Source: Fusibacter sp963666805 (GTDB lineage Bacteria > Bacillota > Clostridia > Peptostreptococcales > Acidaminobacteraceae). Taken from it: a stretch of 64,000 nt of DNA. A program made the position numbers and the translations under genes. The stretch's first letter is position 1. The number at the start of each line of letters is the position of its first letter. Positions 1-9,200 of this stretch are shown here, in pieces. Location: assembly GCA_963666805.2 (NCBI GenBank), contig CAXXWR010000003.1:496001-560000 (forward strand), read 5' to 3'. The notes under the pieces were generated by a model. That model made no database searches. It was not told the DNA's origin and saw nothing but the letters and a program-made list of their open reading frames with translations.

Positions 1-1304
1 TAGTCAATATCAATCCATTGACGATAGGTTTTCATTTGTCTGATCCAACCGTCAAGAGATTGAGCATCTAGTAAGTCTCTCAGTTTTTCTGGTTTATCAA
101 GATATTTTGTATGTTCTCTTAATAAACGTTTTGAAATATGACTCAATTGTTTCAAATAATAGTTTTCCAAGAAGGCACTTCTCTCTACAGAAACCTTTTT
201 TTCATGTGAAGCCAGTAAAGACTCATCATTATTATTTAAATAGAGGACAGTCCCTTTTGCTTCGTCATAATACCAATGATTTAAATCACAAAAGGATACT
301 TGAAGTTGTGCATCGAACCACCTTTTCATTTGACTGGCAATAACCAATAACCCCTCAATGATTCTAATATCAAAAGGATCTTTTCCAAAGTATTTAAAAG
401 CTTTCAAATGCCTCCTGTTCTCATCTCTTTCCCAATCAGGCAAAACAACCTCTAAATCTTTTTCTTGTATTTCAGCAGAAGGATTAAATAGAACCGCCAT
501 GGTAACATCATCTCCTGAATAATGGGTTGCCTCCAACAAGACCTTTTCTACTGCCCCTTTAAAATCCTCTGTTGATGCTTGCGAAAGCAAGGCTCCATAG
601 GCGTTCATAAAATCATACTGGCTATAAGGAAACGCATTTTCAAAACCATCTGTCACCATCACCACAGCTTTGACAGCTTCTGATGGAATCACTTGATAAT
701 CAAAATAAATATCTCTGAATCTTTCACTGACAGAGTGTGTTTGATCAAAGTGCGTTTCAGAGGGAACCGCCAAAGGCAATGATAATTGATCCTTAGCGTC
801 CAAAATGGTAATACTTCCATCACCAATTTGTGCCAGAACAAGTCCAAACGGGGTTTCCGCTAAAAACAATAACGTTGATCCATAATAAGATGATTGATAG
901 GGCAAGTCAAAAGCACACTGGTTATAGTGTTCTTGAGTCCACTCTCTCCAAGCTTTAAACCAGTCATCACGCCACAATTCTAAATAAGTGAAATCTAACA
1001 AGTAAGAAGCTTCTTGGCCTGTTTCAAACCCAGATGCCTTTTCTTCACTCATTATATCGTACCATGTTTTACACGCCTCTATGAAATAAGTAACCGATAA
1101 TTGACTCGCCATAGCAGAACCAATATGGCTTAAGGCATGTTGACTGCCGCCATGACCATCTGCGATAGCCATCACATGATAAGTTTGGTCATGATAGTCA
1201 TATTCAGATTGATAAAAGGCATCTTGATTACAGATGCCTTTCTGAATATGTTTTTGTCCAATTTGACTTATGATTATTTTTCTTGAATTACCAATCAACT
1301 TCAT
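1..1304 (-). CDS. PP2C-family Ser/Thr protein phosphatase (3' end beyond window)
   Basis: About 434 codons are open from an ATG at 1304 to the left edge with no stop. Near the N-terminus are NQDAF (about residue 26) and the metal-binding DGHGG (residues 49-53); GDGSI and GDDVT follow near residue 266, the usual order for PP2C metal-dependent phosphatases. Roughly 150 residues follow the phosphatase core and match nothing I recognise. The start overlaps the end of the vWA gene by 17 bases, which suggests translational coupling. With the kinase and vWA genes upstream it fits the kinase/phosphatase/TerY-like triad, in which this enzyme would reverse the kinase's phosphorylation. The family call is firm; the substrate is unknown. 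Confidence 0.85.
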   Translation of the reverse strand, partial: MKLIGNSRKIIISQIGQKHIQKGICNQDAFYQSEYDYHDQTYHVMAIADGHGGSQHALSHIGSAMASQLSVTYFIEACKTWYDIMSEEKASGFETGQEASYLLDFTYLELWRDDWFKAWREWTQEHYNQCAFDLPYQSSYYGSTLLFLAETPFGLVLAQIGDGSITILDAKDQLSLPLAVPSETHFDQTHSVSERFRDIYFDYQVIPSEAVKAVVMVTDGFENAFPYSQYDFMNAYGALLSQASTEDFKGAVEKVLLEATHYSGDDVTMAVLFNPSAEIQEKDLEVVLPDWERDENRRHLKAFKYFGKDPFDIRIIEGLLVIASQMKRWFDAQLQVSFCDLNHWYYDEAKGTVLYLNNNDESLLASHEKKVSVERSAFLENYYLKQLSHISKRLLREHTKYLDKPEKLRDLLDAQSLDGWIRQMKTYRQWIDID

Positions 1305-1956
1305 CGACATTCACATCACTTTGAATTTGTGGTGGGAGTGGAATACTGGCTTGTGTTGGATTAATTGAAGCCGTTGATACAGCTGTAGAAGCCCACCTAA
1401 TATAATGTTTAAGTTCTGCCGCATTCTTCGCAAGTAGCGGTTTAAGTTCCCCTCTAAAGGAATCGCCAATAAAGGCTTGAAGAACGTCCATATCTGTTTC
1501 CTGTCCAATGGCAATTGAAATTCGAATAGCACCTGCACCCCATTGAGTTGCTTCTAATTTTTGAAGCCCCTTTTCATAATCATCTGTGGGTAACCCATCT
1601 GATAGTAGAATCATAACGGGTTGGTAACCTCTCAAACCTTCAAAATCATTTTCAAGTTTATCTGCTAAAATTTCAAAACCACGTCCCATATCTGTAACAC
1701 CTTTGGTCTGTATATTTTCCCAAGAGAATTGGTTGATATCTACGTTATTATAAATCCATTTGGCACCTGTTGAAAACGTAAGGGCATGCACTCTGATTGT
1801 GCCCTCTGCTTCTCTTGCTATATCTCTAATATGAGGGATTGATTCTCTAATGGCATTGTTGAGTGTTTCAACCTTTCCACCATATGACATTGAATCTGAT
1901 GCATCTACTAAAAAGAATAAGTGTAAATCTCTTGAACCCATTTTACCTTCTACCAT
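1288..1956 (-). CDS. TerY-like von Willebrand factor A domain protein
   Basis: This 222-residue protein is essentially one vWA domain. The MIDAS motif DASDS (D18, S20, S22) follows a hydrophobic first strand, a GVTDMGRG segment supplies the later metal-loop threonine, and ILLSDGLPTDD is the usual fourth strand. There is no signal peptide or membrane segment, so it should be cytosolic. Its ATG has GAGGAGG upstream and lies two bases after the kinase stop; its own end overlaps the phosphatase start. vWA proteins of this kind (TerY family) are known from tellurite/stress operons together with a kinase and a PP2C phosphatase. It probably acts as a metal-dependent scaffold or kinase target; that role is inferred from context. 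Confidence 0.85.
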   Translation of the reverse strand: MVEGKMGSRDLHLFFLVDASDSMSYGGKVETLNNAIRESIPHIRDIAREAEGTIRVHALTFSTGAKWIYNNVDINQFSWENIQTKGVTDMGRGFEILADKLENDFEGLRGYQPVMILLSDGLPTDDYEKGLQKLEATQWGAGAIRISIAIGQETDMDVLQAFIGDSFRGELKPLLAKNAAELKHYIRWASTAVSTASINPTQASIPLPPQIQSDVNVDEVDW

Positions 1957-1958
1957 TT

Positions 1959-3314
1959 TTAAGCCTCCTCGCTTGATTGATTTTGTGTTTTTTTGACTTC
2001 CTGTGACAGTCTCACTTGACCCACAGCTTCGCCAAAATTAATTTGTCTATTTTGTTTCAAAGGAACGACACCATTTTTGGATATCCTTCTGACTTCATCC
2101 TCTTCGGTAGAATAAAACCATTCTTGATCAGAACAATTTCTAAGTCCCCAAATTTCAGGATGCTGTGGATGAACTTCTACTTTGCCTACCACTTCATCAA
2201 AAGCCAACATATTTTTAGGATAAATTTGGTTAGCCATTAAAAGCGTATCGTAGTTAAGCATGACCACATTCTTGCCAATTTTCATTCTCGGTGATAATAT
2301 TTTGATTGCCTTGTGACAATGAGGGCACTTTAAGTCTCCAATATTGTCTTGATCATAGTATAGTGACTCACCACAGTGATAACAATAGGTCAATTGCCCT
2401 CTCAATTGCGAAAGGTAATCAATCCATTTACTTTCTCTGATACGTTCTTCAGGATGATGTAATCCTGTTGTAAACGCCTTTATCATGACCTCTCTAAACC
2501 AGTTCGGATACATTTGCCAATAGGCCATTGCAATATCTTTATGCCCTTTAACAGGGCGGTTGGTTTCATCAATAGGATCAAAGATAAATATAGGATTTTC
2601 ACCGTACAATTGACGATCTGTCTCATAGGTGGTAATGGCTATATCATATTCTCTTTGTCCTTCAAGTGGATGTTGTAAATGTAACATCCTAAAAATAACA
2701 ACCGATAAAGAATATAAATCCGTTTCTGTACTTGGTGCTTTATCACCTCTTACCAATTCAGGTGCCATAAAACCACCCGTTCCCCAAATATCTTCTTTAG
2801 CACTCAAATGATCTAGGGTCACATTATCGTTGTCACATATTTTGACATCTCCCGTTTCAAAATTGACAAATAAATTGCCAAATGAAATGTCTCTATAGCA
2901 CATGCCCTTGGCATGTAATTCATAAAAGGCACTTGTCATCTTTAAACACGCATCAATAATAATCTTGGGATCATCTACTTTAATTTCTCCGCTAAAGAAA
3001 TAAGACAACTTTTGATATTTTTTTTCATCAATAAGCGGCATCACATAACCAAAATTATTTTCAGATTCATCTTCTACAATCTCAAGTGGCCAAATATAAG
3101 TCTCATGGGGAATACCTATTTCTATAAGTTCTTCTAAGGCTTTGTACTGTTCTGGGGTAGCAGATTTCTGGTTATACCATTTTAAGGCATACATTTTACT
3201 GACATCTTTTACAAGATAGACATTGCCTTGTCCCCCTTCTCCTAAATTTCTAATCACTTGATACTCGTTCCATTCTGATTTGACGATATTGCCTGTTTTT
3301 AATATATCTGACAT
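1959..3314 (-). CDS. TerY-associated Ser/Thr protein kinase with C-terminal zinc ribbon
   Basis: The kinase domain starts at the N-terminus: glycine loop GEGGQG (residues 25-30), ATP-anchoring K45 in YALKW, catalytic loop YRDISFGN with D142, and DND (161-163) in place of the usual DFG. The later MAPE and DLYSL segments are typical of the large lobe. A CxxC...CxxC zinc ribbon follows (C311, C314, C330, C333), then about 110 residues without a recognised domain. YRD for HRD and DND for DFG are departures from classical kinases but keep both catalytic aspartates, so activity is plausible. A GGAGG site precedes the ATG. It sits between the 5-TM gene and the vWA gene in one operon. No transmembrane segment is present. 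Confidence 0.88.
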   Translation of the reverse strand: MSDILKTGNIVKSEWNEYQVIRNLGEGGQGNVYLVKDVSKMYALKWYNQKSATPEQYKALEELIEIGIPHETYIWPLEIVEDESENNFGYVMPLIDEKKYQKLSYFFSGEIKVDDPKIIIDACLKMTSAFYELHAKGMCYRDISFGNLFVNFETGDVKICDNDNVTLDHLSAKEDIWGTGGFMAPELVRGDKAPSTETDLYSLSVVIFRMLHLQHPLEGQREYDIAITTYETDRQLYGENPIFIFDPIDETNRPVKGHKDIAMAYWQMYPNWFREVMIKAFTTGLHHPEERIRESKWIDYLSQLRGQLTYCYHCGESLYYDQDNIGDLKCPHCHKAIKILSPRMKIGKNVVMLNYDTLLMANQIYPKNMLAFDEVVGKVEVHPQHPEIWGLRNCSDQEWFYSTEEDEVRRISKNGVVPLKQNRQINFGEAVGQVRLSQEVKKTQNQSSEEA

Positions 3315-3323
3315 TCCAACCTC

Positions 3324-4373
3324 CTAAACTACTGATATTCTTACAAAATACTGACCAACAAAGTAAAAAATAACCGTTACATAATAAATACCTATCGCTT
3401 TATATGAAATGAAGTCCTTTGCCCCTTTTGGCAACCTCACTGACGCAAGTGTTGTAAACAAGGCAACTATCATAATCCCAACAATCAATGCCAATTGAAA
3501 AAATTCATAGGCAATGGGAAGTCTTGTCTTCAACATAATCGACGCCACTTGACCAAAAATAACTGCAACAGGAATAATGGGTAAGATGTTCTTCTTGGTC
3601 AACTTATAAATGACTATTGGGATTAAAATAGCACTTATCACCACAATAATCGCTCTGATTAACCATAAATTAGAGAAATTCAAAGGCAATACATAGGCAT
3701 CAAAAACTTGACGCAAATCGTTGAGATTAATAAATTGATTCATCATAAACACATATGCAGCAATTGCCAATCCCATTAGGATCATAATTTTAAATAAGTT
3801 GAACTTATTACGAATGACTTTTTTCTTTCGCTTTTGTTGGTACTCTGCTAACTCTTGTTGTATCTTTTCTTCTTGACTCAATGGGGTCGGTGGAGTCATT
3901 GTAGGATGACTCTTTTGTAATTGAGGCTCTGAGGGTTTATTGTCTATTTTCTTTTCAGGTGTAGGCTCTAGCCATTTGCCACTAAAACCACCAGATACCC
4001 TTGGTGTCGCCTTTACTGCTTTAACATCAGGGCCTTCTGGTATATCTACCTCATGTCCCATTGCCTTAAGTTGTAAACTAAAAGCACGTCTGGAAGCCGT
4101 TTCAGAAAAGCCATAAGTATTCATATATTTCATTAAAAGTTTATCTATCTTTTTGGGATCTGATGTTTTAAGTGACTTCAATTTTTTCAAATATCCAGAC
4201 CTAGCCATAATCTCAAATTGTGCCTTTAATCCTTCTTCATAAGGAATAAAGTCATTAATCAATCCCATGTACTTTTTACTGTTGTAATCAGCTTCTTCAC
4301 ACATAGACCATGTCTTTTGAAGTCCTTCTATAATAAGGTCATCAGAAACTTGTTTTCGCGTTATATTTAACAT
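3324..4373 (-). CDS. five-TM membrane protein with a soluble N-terminal region, first gene of the TerY/kinase/PP2C operon
   Basis: I do not recognise this family. A soluble N-terminal part of about 185 residues, helical and charged, ends in a proline-rich stretch and a KKKVIRNK basic patch. Five hydrophobic segments then run to the C-terminus, beginning with NLFKIMILMGLAIAAYVF. The start is ATG 4373 because AGGTG lies just upstream; an in-frame start ten codons earlier lacks such a site. It is nine bases from the kinase gene, so it is almost certainly co-transcribed and could be the membrane anchor, sensor or phosphorylation target of the triad. That role is inference from position only. Confidence 0.7.
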   Translation of the reverse strand: MLNITRKQVSDDLIIEGLQKTWSMCEEADYNSKKYMGLINDFIPYEEGLKAQFEIMARSGYLKKLKSLKTSDPKKIDKLLMKYMNTYGFSETASRRAFSLQLKAMGHEVDIPEGPDVKAVKATPRVSGGFSGKWLEPTPEKKIDNKPSEPQLQKSHPTMTPPTPLSQEEKIQQELAEYQQKRKKKVIRNKFNLFKIMILMGLAIAAYVFMMNQFINLNDLRQVFDAYVLPLNFSNLWLIRAIIVVISAILIPIVIYKLTKKNILPIIPVAVIFGQVASIMLKTRLPIAYEFFQLALIVGIMIVALFTTLASVRLPKGAKDFISYKAIGIYYVTVIFYFVGQYFVRISVV

Positions 4374-4538
4374 GACGTTCACCTCACTATTAACTATAAT
4401 CAACTTTAGTTAAAGCAACCACCATAATTGGTTTAGTATTCACTTAAGATTCTCTTACAGTTTTCTAATCTAATTTTTACTTTTAATTGTTCGGAATGAA
4501 ATACAACATCAGGACATATCAAATTTTTTAAGAAATGA

Positions 4539-4590
4539 TATAATTATTTTGGAAACTCAAATCAACTTTCGAGTTTCCAAAATAATTATA
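4539..4590 (+). promoter_or_regulatory. 20-bp perfect inverted repeat over a -10 box: likely TetR operator
   Basis: Arms 4539-4558 and 4571-4590 are perfect inverted repeats of 20 bases with a 12-base spacer; the core is TTTGGAAACTC facing GAGTTTCCAAA. The first six bases of the left arm, TATAAT, form an ideal -10 box for the gene at 4611, so a bound repressor would block the promoter. The repeat ends 20 bases before the TetR start. Autoregulation by the adjacent TetR protein is the natural reading. A terminator is less likely because no T-run follows. Confidence 0.7.
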
Positions 4591-4610
4591 AAAAAGGATT
4601 GGAGGCACTA

Positions 4611-5171
4611 TTGGACACTTATTCAACTGAAGAAACGGCTATTTACCATAGCATTTTAGACTGTACTATCCAACTATTTAATGAAAAAGGACTCCAGTTT
4701 AAAATGAGTGAGGTCGCAGACCAACTCCATATTAGTAAAAAAACAATTTATAAGTATTTTAAAAATAAAGAAGCCTTAATCTACAGTGTTATTGAGGGGA
4801 TGTTTAAAGAAATTAAAGACTTAGAACATGCCATTTATCTTTCTGAAGACTTAACACCTTCAGAAAAACTATTGGAAATGCTATGTGTTTATCCTCTCAA
4901 ATATCGTATCAACTATTCCTATCTCAATGAAATGAGAACGCACTATCCTTCTGTCTTTAAAATCATTGAAGACCAATTAAGTCGTAACTGGGATGAGACC
5001 TTTGACCTCTTAGACCAGAGTATCTCTGCAAAAGAAATCAAACCTATTGATCGGTTAGTTTTTAAAACACTGTTTTTGGGGCTCTATAAAGAACTCCTTT
5101 ATCAGTATTCAGCATCACCTGATCACTTACTAAGAGACTGTATTGAAACTATCTTTAATGGTCTGAGGTAA
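4611..5171 (+). CDS. TetR/AcrR-family transcriptional regulator
   Basis: A 186-residue protein with an N-terminal TetR helix-turn-helix (EVADQLHISKKTIYKYFKNK) and an all-helical C-terminal ligand domain that I cannot assign. The start is taken as TTG 4611 because GGAGG lies six bases upstream; the earlier in-frame TTG at 4599 overlaps that site. A 20-bp inverted repeat covers its promoter. Being the first gene before a GPH symporter and a GH2 glycosidase, it probably represses the operon until a glycoside is present, as GusR does in enterobacterial glucuronide operons. The inducer is unknown. Confidence 0.85.
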   Translation: MDTYSTEETAIYHSILDCTIQLFNEKGLQFKMSEVADQLHISKKTIYKYFKNKEALIYSVIEGMFKEIKDLEHAIYLSEDLTPSEKLLEMLCVYPLKYRINYSYLNEMRTHYPSVFKIIEDQLSRNWDETFDLLDQSISAKEIKPIDRLVFKTLFLGLYKELLYQYSASPDHLLRDCIETIFNGLR

Positions 5172-5220
5172 AAGTTTGGTTTTAATCATTTAACACTATT
5201 GGATTAGAATTGGGGGTAAT

Positions 5221-6579
5221 ATGATGGGAACATCAAGAAAGATTTATTATGGTTTAGGGGCATTAGGTAAAGATTTAGTCTACGGGTTTGTTTCAGGCTA
5301 TATTATGTTTTATCTCAATGATACCATGGGCATTAGTGCCTTCTTTTTAGGAACACTTTTTTTATTTGCAAGAACATTTGACGCTGTCAATGACCCCATT
5401 ATGGGCATGATTGTTGATAATACAAGAACCCGTTTTGGTAAGTTTAGGCCTTGGATTGCTATTGGAACCTTGCTTAATGCCGTCATTATCGTCTTGCTTT
5501 TTTCTATGCCTGACTTGTCAGCAAGTGGTATGAAAATCTATGCTGCTGCCTTTTACATTCTTTGGGGAACAACTTACACTTTGATGGATATTCCTTATTG
5601 GTCGATGATTCCTGCTCTTTCCAGAGATCAAAAAGAAAGAGAGACATTAACCGTGAGTGCCCGTGTTTTTGCAGGGATTGGTTCAACAATCGTCTCTGTT
5701 GGCACGCTGCCTTTTATTCATCTTGTAAGTCCAAATAGTGACCGTTTAGGTCTTAAATACTTAGGCTTGATCATCGCTATTATATTTGTCACACTCATTG
5801 CAGTAACCGTCATCAAAGTTAAAGAAACCGTTCCTGCACCCAAAGCCAAGATTGGCCTCAAGAGCATGTTCAAAATTTTATCTCAAAATGATCAATTAAT
5901 GATTGTAATGGTCACCATCGTTCTCTTTAATATCGCTACCTATCTCACCACCTCTTTAGGGATTTACTTTTTTAAATACGACATTCAAAATGAATTGCTC
6001 TATAGCGTATTTGCTGGTGTTGCTGGCATTGGTCAAATATTTGCTATGCTCATTTTTCCTAAATTAAGTGTCCATTTTAAACGCCGCCAAATTTTTATCT
6101 CTGCTGGGATAATGTCTATTTGTGGTTATGTCGGCCTGTTTTTCATGAGCCAACTCTTTGAGCATATGAATACACTGGCTTATGTCATTATGTTCTTCAG
6201 TGGCTTCATTATTTTTATGGGCATTGGGTTTATCAATGTTCTAACCACTGCTATGCTTGCAGATACAGTGGAATACGGTGAATGGAAACTCGGACTCCGA
6301 AGCGAAAGTATTATTTTTTCAACACAAACTTTTGTCGTTAAACTTTCTTCTGCACTAAGTGCCTTTATAATGGGTATAGGATTAGATGTCATCCACTTGA
6401 TTCCCAATCAAGTACAAACGACAAATACTATTTTAGGCCTCCGATTACTCATGTTCCTCGTACCAATTATCGGACTGATTTTATCCTTAATCGTATTTAC
6501 AAGACATTTTAAAATCACAGAATCTTTCTATGAAATGATGCTTGACCAACTTACTGTTAAAAATCAAGAAAAGGAGTAA
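5221..6579 (+). CDS. GPH-family (MelB-like) sugar:cation symporter
   Basis: The 452 residues carry about twelve hydrophobic segments. The N-terminal pattern (YGLGALGKDLVYGFVSGYIMFYLND, then DAVNDPIMGMIVDNTRTRFGKFRPW) is the signature of the glycoside-pentoside-hexuronide transporters. EYGEWKLGLRSE in the C-terminal half is also typical. It should import an oligosaccharide or glycoside with Na+ or H+ for the GH2 enzyme encoded three bases downstream. The first of two adjacent ATGs is used; GGGGG lies four bases before it and the second ATG is equally possible. The exact sugar cannot be read from sequence. Confidence 0.88.
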   Translation: MMGTSRKIYYGLGALGKDLVYGFVSGYIMFYLNDTMGISAFFLGTLFLFARTFDAVNDPIMGMIVDNTRTRFGKFRPWIAIGTLLNAVIIVLLFSMPDLSASGMKIYAAAFYILWGTTYTLMDIPYWSMIPALSRDQKERETLTVSARVFAGIGSTIVSVGTLPFIHLVSPNSDRLGLKYLGLIIAIIFVTLIAVTVIKVKETVPAPKAKIGLKSMFKILSQNDQLMIVMVTIVLFNIATYLTTSLGIYFFKYDIQNELLYSVFAGVAGIGQIFAMLIFPKLSVHFKRRQIFISAGIMSICGYVGLFFMSQLFEHMNTLAYVIMFFSGFIIFMGIGFINVLTTAMLADTVEYGEWKLGLRSESIIFSTQTFVVKLSSALSAFIMGIGLDVIHLIPNQVQTTNTILGLRLLMFLVPIIGLILSLIVFTRHFKITESFYEMMLDQLTVKNQEKE

Positions 6580-6582
6580 ACC

Positions 6583-8982
6583 ATGAAATATCCAATTAAT
6601 CATTTATGGTATTTTAAACCCCACTATCAAAGTGGCGATGAACATCTCTCTTTAAGTGAAGTGACAACATTTGAAAGTATCCGATTACCCCATACAATGA
6701 CTGAAACCCCTTATCATTATTTTGACGAAAACTGTTATCAGCATCAGGCTATCTACTATCGTCAATTGACCCTGACCCACATTGATAACACCCAATCACT
6801 CTTCATTATTTTTGAAGGGGTCATGGTTTCTGCAAAAGTCTATCTCGATGGCAAACTTCTCGCGACACATCAAGGGGGATATACTACTTTTGAAGTCGAC
6901 TTAAGCCCAGAACTTCAACAAGGAAAAAGCGACTACCTTTTAGCAGTCGTTGTCAATGCCAGTGAAGACCAAAACATTCCACCTTTTGGATTTGTCATTG
7001 ACTACTTAACCTATGGCGGCATCTATCGAGAAGTAAACCTCGAAACACGTCCAAAGACCTTTATAAGCAATATGCAAATCATCACCCAAGTGGAAAACAA
7101 ACCTATAGGTATTCATCATGGAAGTGCCACACTGGAAACAACCCTTTTCTTTAATCAAGATTTTGAAGGACAACTGCATTTGCTAATCACCTCACCCCAT
7201 GAAACAATCTTAGATAAGACCCTCAAAATCGCAAGTAAAAAGGGTGCTTATTCATTTAAAGAAGAACTCACAGATGTCGCTTATTGGTCCACTACAAGTC
7301 CTATCTTACATGACATTAAAGCGACCATTCAAAATGATACTTCTACCTATGACTATCAAACACGTTTTGGTTTTAGAGAAGTTTCATTTAAAACAGATGG
7401 CTTCTACCTCAACCATCATCCTATGAAAATAAGAGGACTTAACCGTCACCAATCTTTTCCTTATGTGGGCTATGCCATGCCTAAAAATGCTCAAAGAAAA
7501 GATGCAGACCTCTTAAAAGAAATGCTTGGTGTTAACCTTGTCAGATGTTCTCATTATCCTCAATCTAAACACTTTCTTGACCGATGTGATGAAATTGGTC
7601 TCTTGGTGTTTGAAGAAATTCCAGGTTGGCAATACGTCGGAGATGCTGAATGGGGCGAAAGGGTTAAAGCTGATGTTGAAGATATGATAAAAATGCAGTG
7701 GCACCATCCTAGTATTGTCATTTGGGGCGTTCGTATTAATGAGTCTCAAGATCAACACGACCTCTATCAGGCAACCAATCAAATCGCCCATGACCTCGAT
7801 CCGTCAAGACCAACAGGAGGCGTAAGAAATTTTGCTGGCAGTGAAGTTTTTGAAGACGTTTATACCTATAATGACTTTATCCATCGCGGCAATAACATTG
7901 CCCTTGATAAACCTCAGAAAATAGCCAAAAAAGAAATGCCCTATTTAGTAACTGAACATAACGGTCACATGCATCCTACTAAGAAATTTGATCCTGAAAT
8001 CAAACGCTTAGAACAAGCTAAAAGGCATCTTAATGTCCTTGAAGCAGCCTATGCTGATCCTCATATTTCTGGTGCTATTGGTTGGTGTATGTTCGACTAT
8101 AATACTCATAAAGACTTTGGTTCAGGAGATAAAATTTGTTACCATGGCGTCATGGATATGTTTAGACTCCCCAAACATGCTGCCTTTGCCTATGGTTCTC
8201 AAAGTGATTCAAAACCTGTTATGCATGTTGCCTCTTCTATGCAAGTTGGAGAATTTGATGCCTCCGAACTTGGCGACATCTATCTCTTTACCAACTGTGA
8301 TTGGGTCGAAGTTTATAAGAATGGACAAAAACTTACAACTGCTTACCCTGACAATGAACTCTACAGTCATTTGCCTTCACCCCCTATTATTATTAAGGAT
8401 TTGATTGGTGATTTAATAAAAGACAATGAGTCTTTCTCTGAAAAAGATGCTGATCGTGTAAAAAAAGCCTTGTTGATGTTCCAAAAAGTGGGTTCTAATC
8501 TTCCTTTGAAAACCAAAATCACTTTAGGCTATCTCATGCTTAAATACAGACTTAAATACGAAGATGCTGTAAAACTCTACGAAAAATATGTCGCCAACTG
8601 GGGAAAATCTTCAACCGTTTATGAATTTAAAGGATACAAAGATAAACAATGTGTTGCTGAAAAGACCCTTACTGCTGATATTAAGCCTGTTCTTAATCTC
8701 TCGGCTGATGCAAACGAACTCTTTGAAGAAGAAACTTATGACGTAACTCGCCTTGTAGTTTCCTTAGATGACCAGTACGGTAACCCACTCACTTTTGCCT
8801 TTTCTCCTATTGATATTACTGTAGAAGGCCCTATTGAAATCATCGGTCCAAGTCACGTCAATTTAATCGGTGGCTCCATTGGCTTCTGGGTTAAAACCAC
8901 TGGCGAAACTGGAAAAGCTGAGGTGAAAGTCGTTTGTGAAACGTATGGATACGAGAAGGTCATTCCGCTTCAAGTGAAATAA
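6583..8982 (+). CDS. glycoside hydrolase family 2 enzyme (beta-galactosidase/beta-glucuronidase type)
   Basis: A 799-residue protein with the GH2 order: sugar-binding jelly roll, immunoglobulin-like domain, then a TIM barrel starting near residue 280 (GLNRHQ, LLKEMLGVNLVRCSHYP). The acid/base is E387 in WGVRINES and the nucleophile is E458 in TEHNGH. No signal peptide is present, so it should act in the cytosol on sugar brought in by the symporter. The NRHQ motif is closer to beta-galactosidases than to the NKHE of beta-glucuronidases. A helical insert and a C-terminal Ig-like domain (about 720-799) follow the barrel. It is the last gene of the TetR operon. Confidence 0.88.
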   Translation: MKYPINHLWYFKPHYQSGDEHLSLSEVTTFESIRLPHTMTETPYHYFDENCYQHQAIYYRQLTLTHIDNTQSLFIIFEGVMVSAKVYLDGKLLATHQGGYTTFEVDLSPELQQGKSDYLLAVVVNASEDQNIPPFGFVIDYLTYGGIYREVNLETRPKTFISNMQIITQVENKPIGIHHGSATLETTLFFNQDFEGQLHLLITSPHETILDKTLKIASKKGAYSFKEELTDVAYWSTTSPILHDIKATIQNDTSTYDYQTRFGFREVSFKTDGFYLNHHPMKIRGLNRHQSFPYVGYAMPKNAQRKDADLLKEMLGVNLVRCSHYPQSKHFLDRCDEIGLLVFEEIPGWQYVGDAEWGERVKADVEDMIKMQWHHPSIVIWGVRINESQDQHDLYQATNQIAHDLDPSRPTGGVRNFAGSEVFEDVYTYNDFIHRGNNIALDKPQKIAKKEMPYLVTEHNGHMHPTKKFDPEIKRLEQAKRHLNVLEAAYADPHISGAIGWCMFDYNTHKDFGSGDKICYHGVMDMFRLPKHAAFAYGSQSDSKPVMHVASSMQVGEFDASELGDIYLFTNCDWVEVYKNGQKLTTAYPDNELYSHLPSPPIIIKDLIGDLIKDNESFSEKDADRVKKALLMFQKVGSNLPLKTKITLGYLMLKYRLKYEDAVKLYEKYVANWGKSSTVYEFKGYKDKQCVAEKTLTADIKPVLNLSADANELFEEETYDVTRLVVSLDDQYGNPLTFAFSPIDITVEGPIEIIGPSHVNLIGGSIGFWVKTTGETGKAEVKVVCETYGYEKVIPLQVK

Positions 8983-8992
8983 ACATTCTTTC

Positions 8993-9060
8993 GTTATTAA
9001 TCGTCGGAAATGCCCGACAAGGGGCAAGCGGGAAACAGTAGTTCCCTCAGTAAAAATAAC
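8993..9060 (+). other. folded 3' untranslated segment after the GH2 gene
   Basis: An outer stem (GTTATT at 8993-8998 with AATAAC at 9055-9060) encloses two hairpins: GTCGG 9003-9007 with CCGAC 9014-9018, and GGGAA 9030-9034 with TTCCC 9042-9046. The result looks like a three-way junction directly before the terminator. It may be a stable 3' end or a small RNA released from the operon transcript. No known RNA family is recognised. Confidence 0.35.
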
Positions 9061-9136
9061 AAAAAAGCACTTAAAACTTGAGTTGAAACTCACTGCGTTC
9101 AAACAGTCAGCTCCTATCAGTTTTAGTGCTTTTTTT
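9061..9136. terminator. bidirectional terminator with a long branched loop
   Basis: Outer arms at 9061-9077 and 9120-9136 pair (AGCACTTAAAAC with GTTTTAGTGCT, one bulge) and carry A/T runs on both sides, so it can stop the plus-strand GH2 operon and the minus-strand HTH gene. The 42-base loop holds two small hairpins (9080-9091 and 9092-9107). Confidence 0.75.
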
Positions 9137-9200
9137 ATTTTTATCTTTCGGTCTCTAACGATAGATATGCTTATACAATGTAGGCAAAGTCAAGCAAAGT

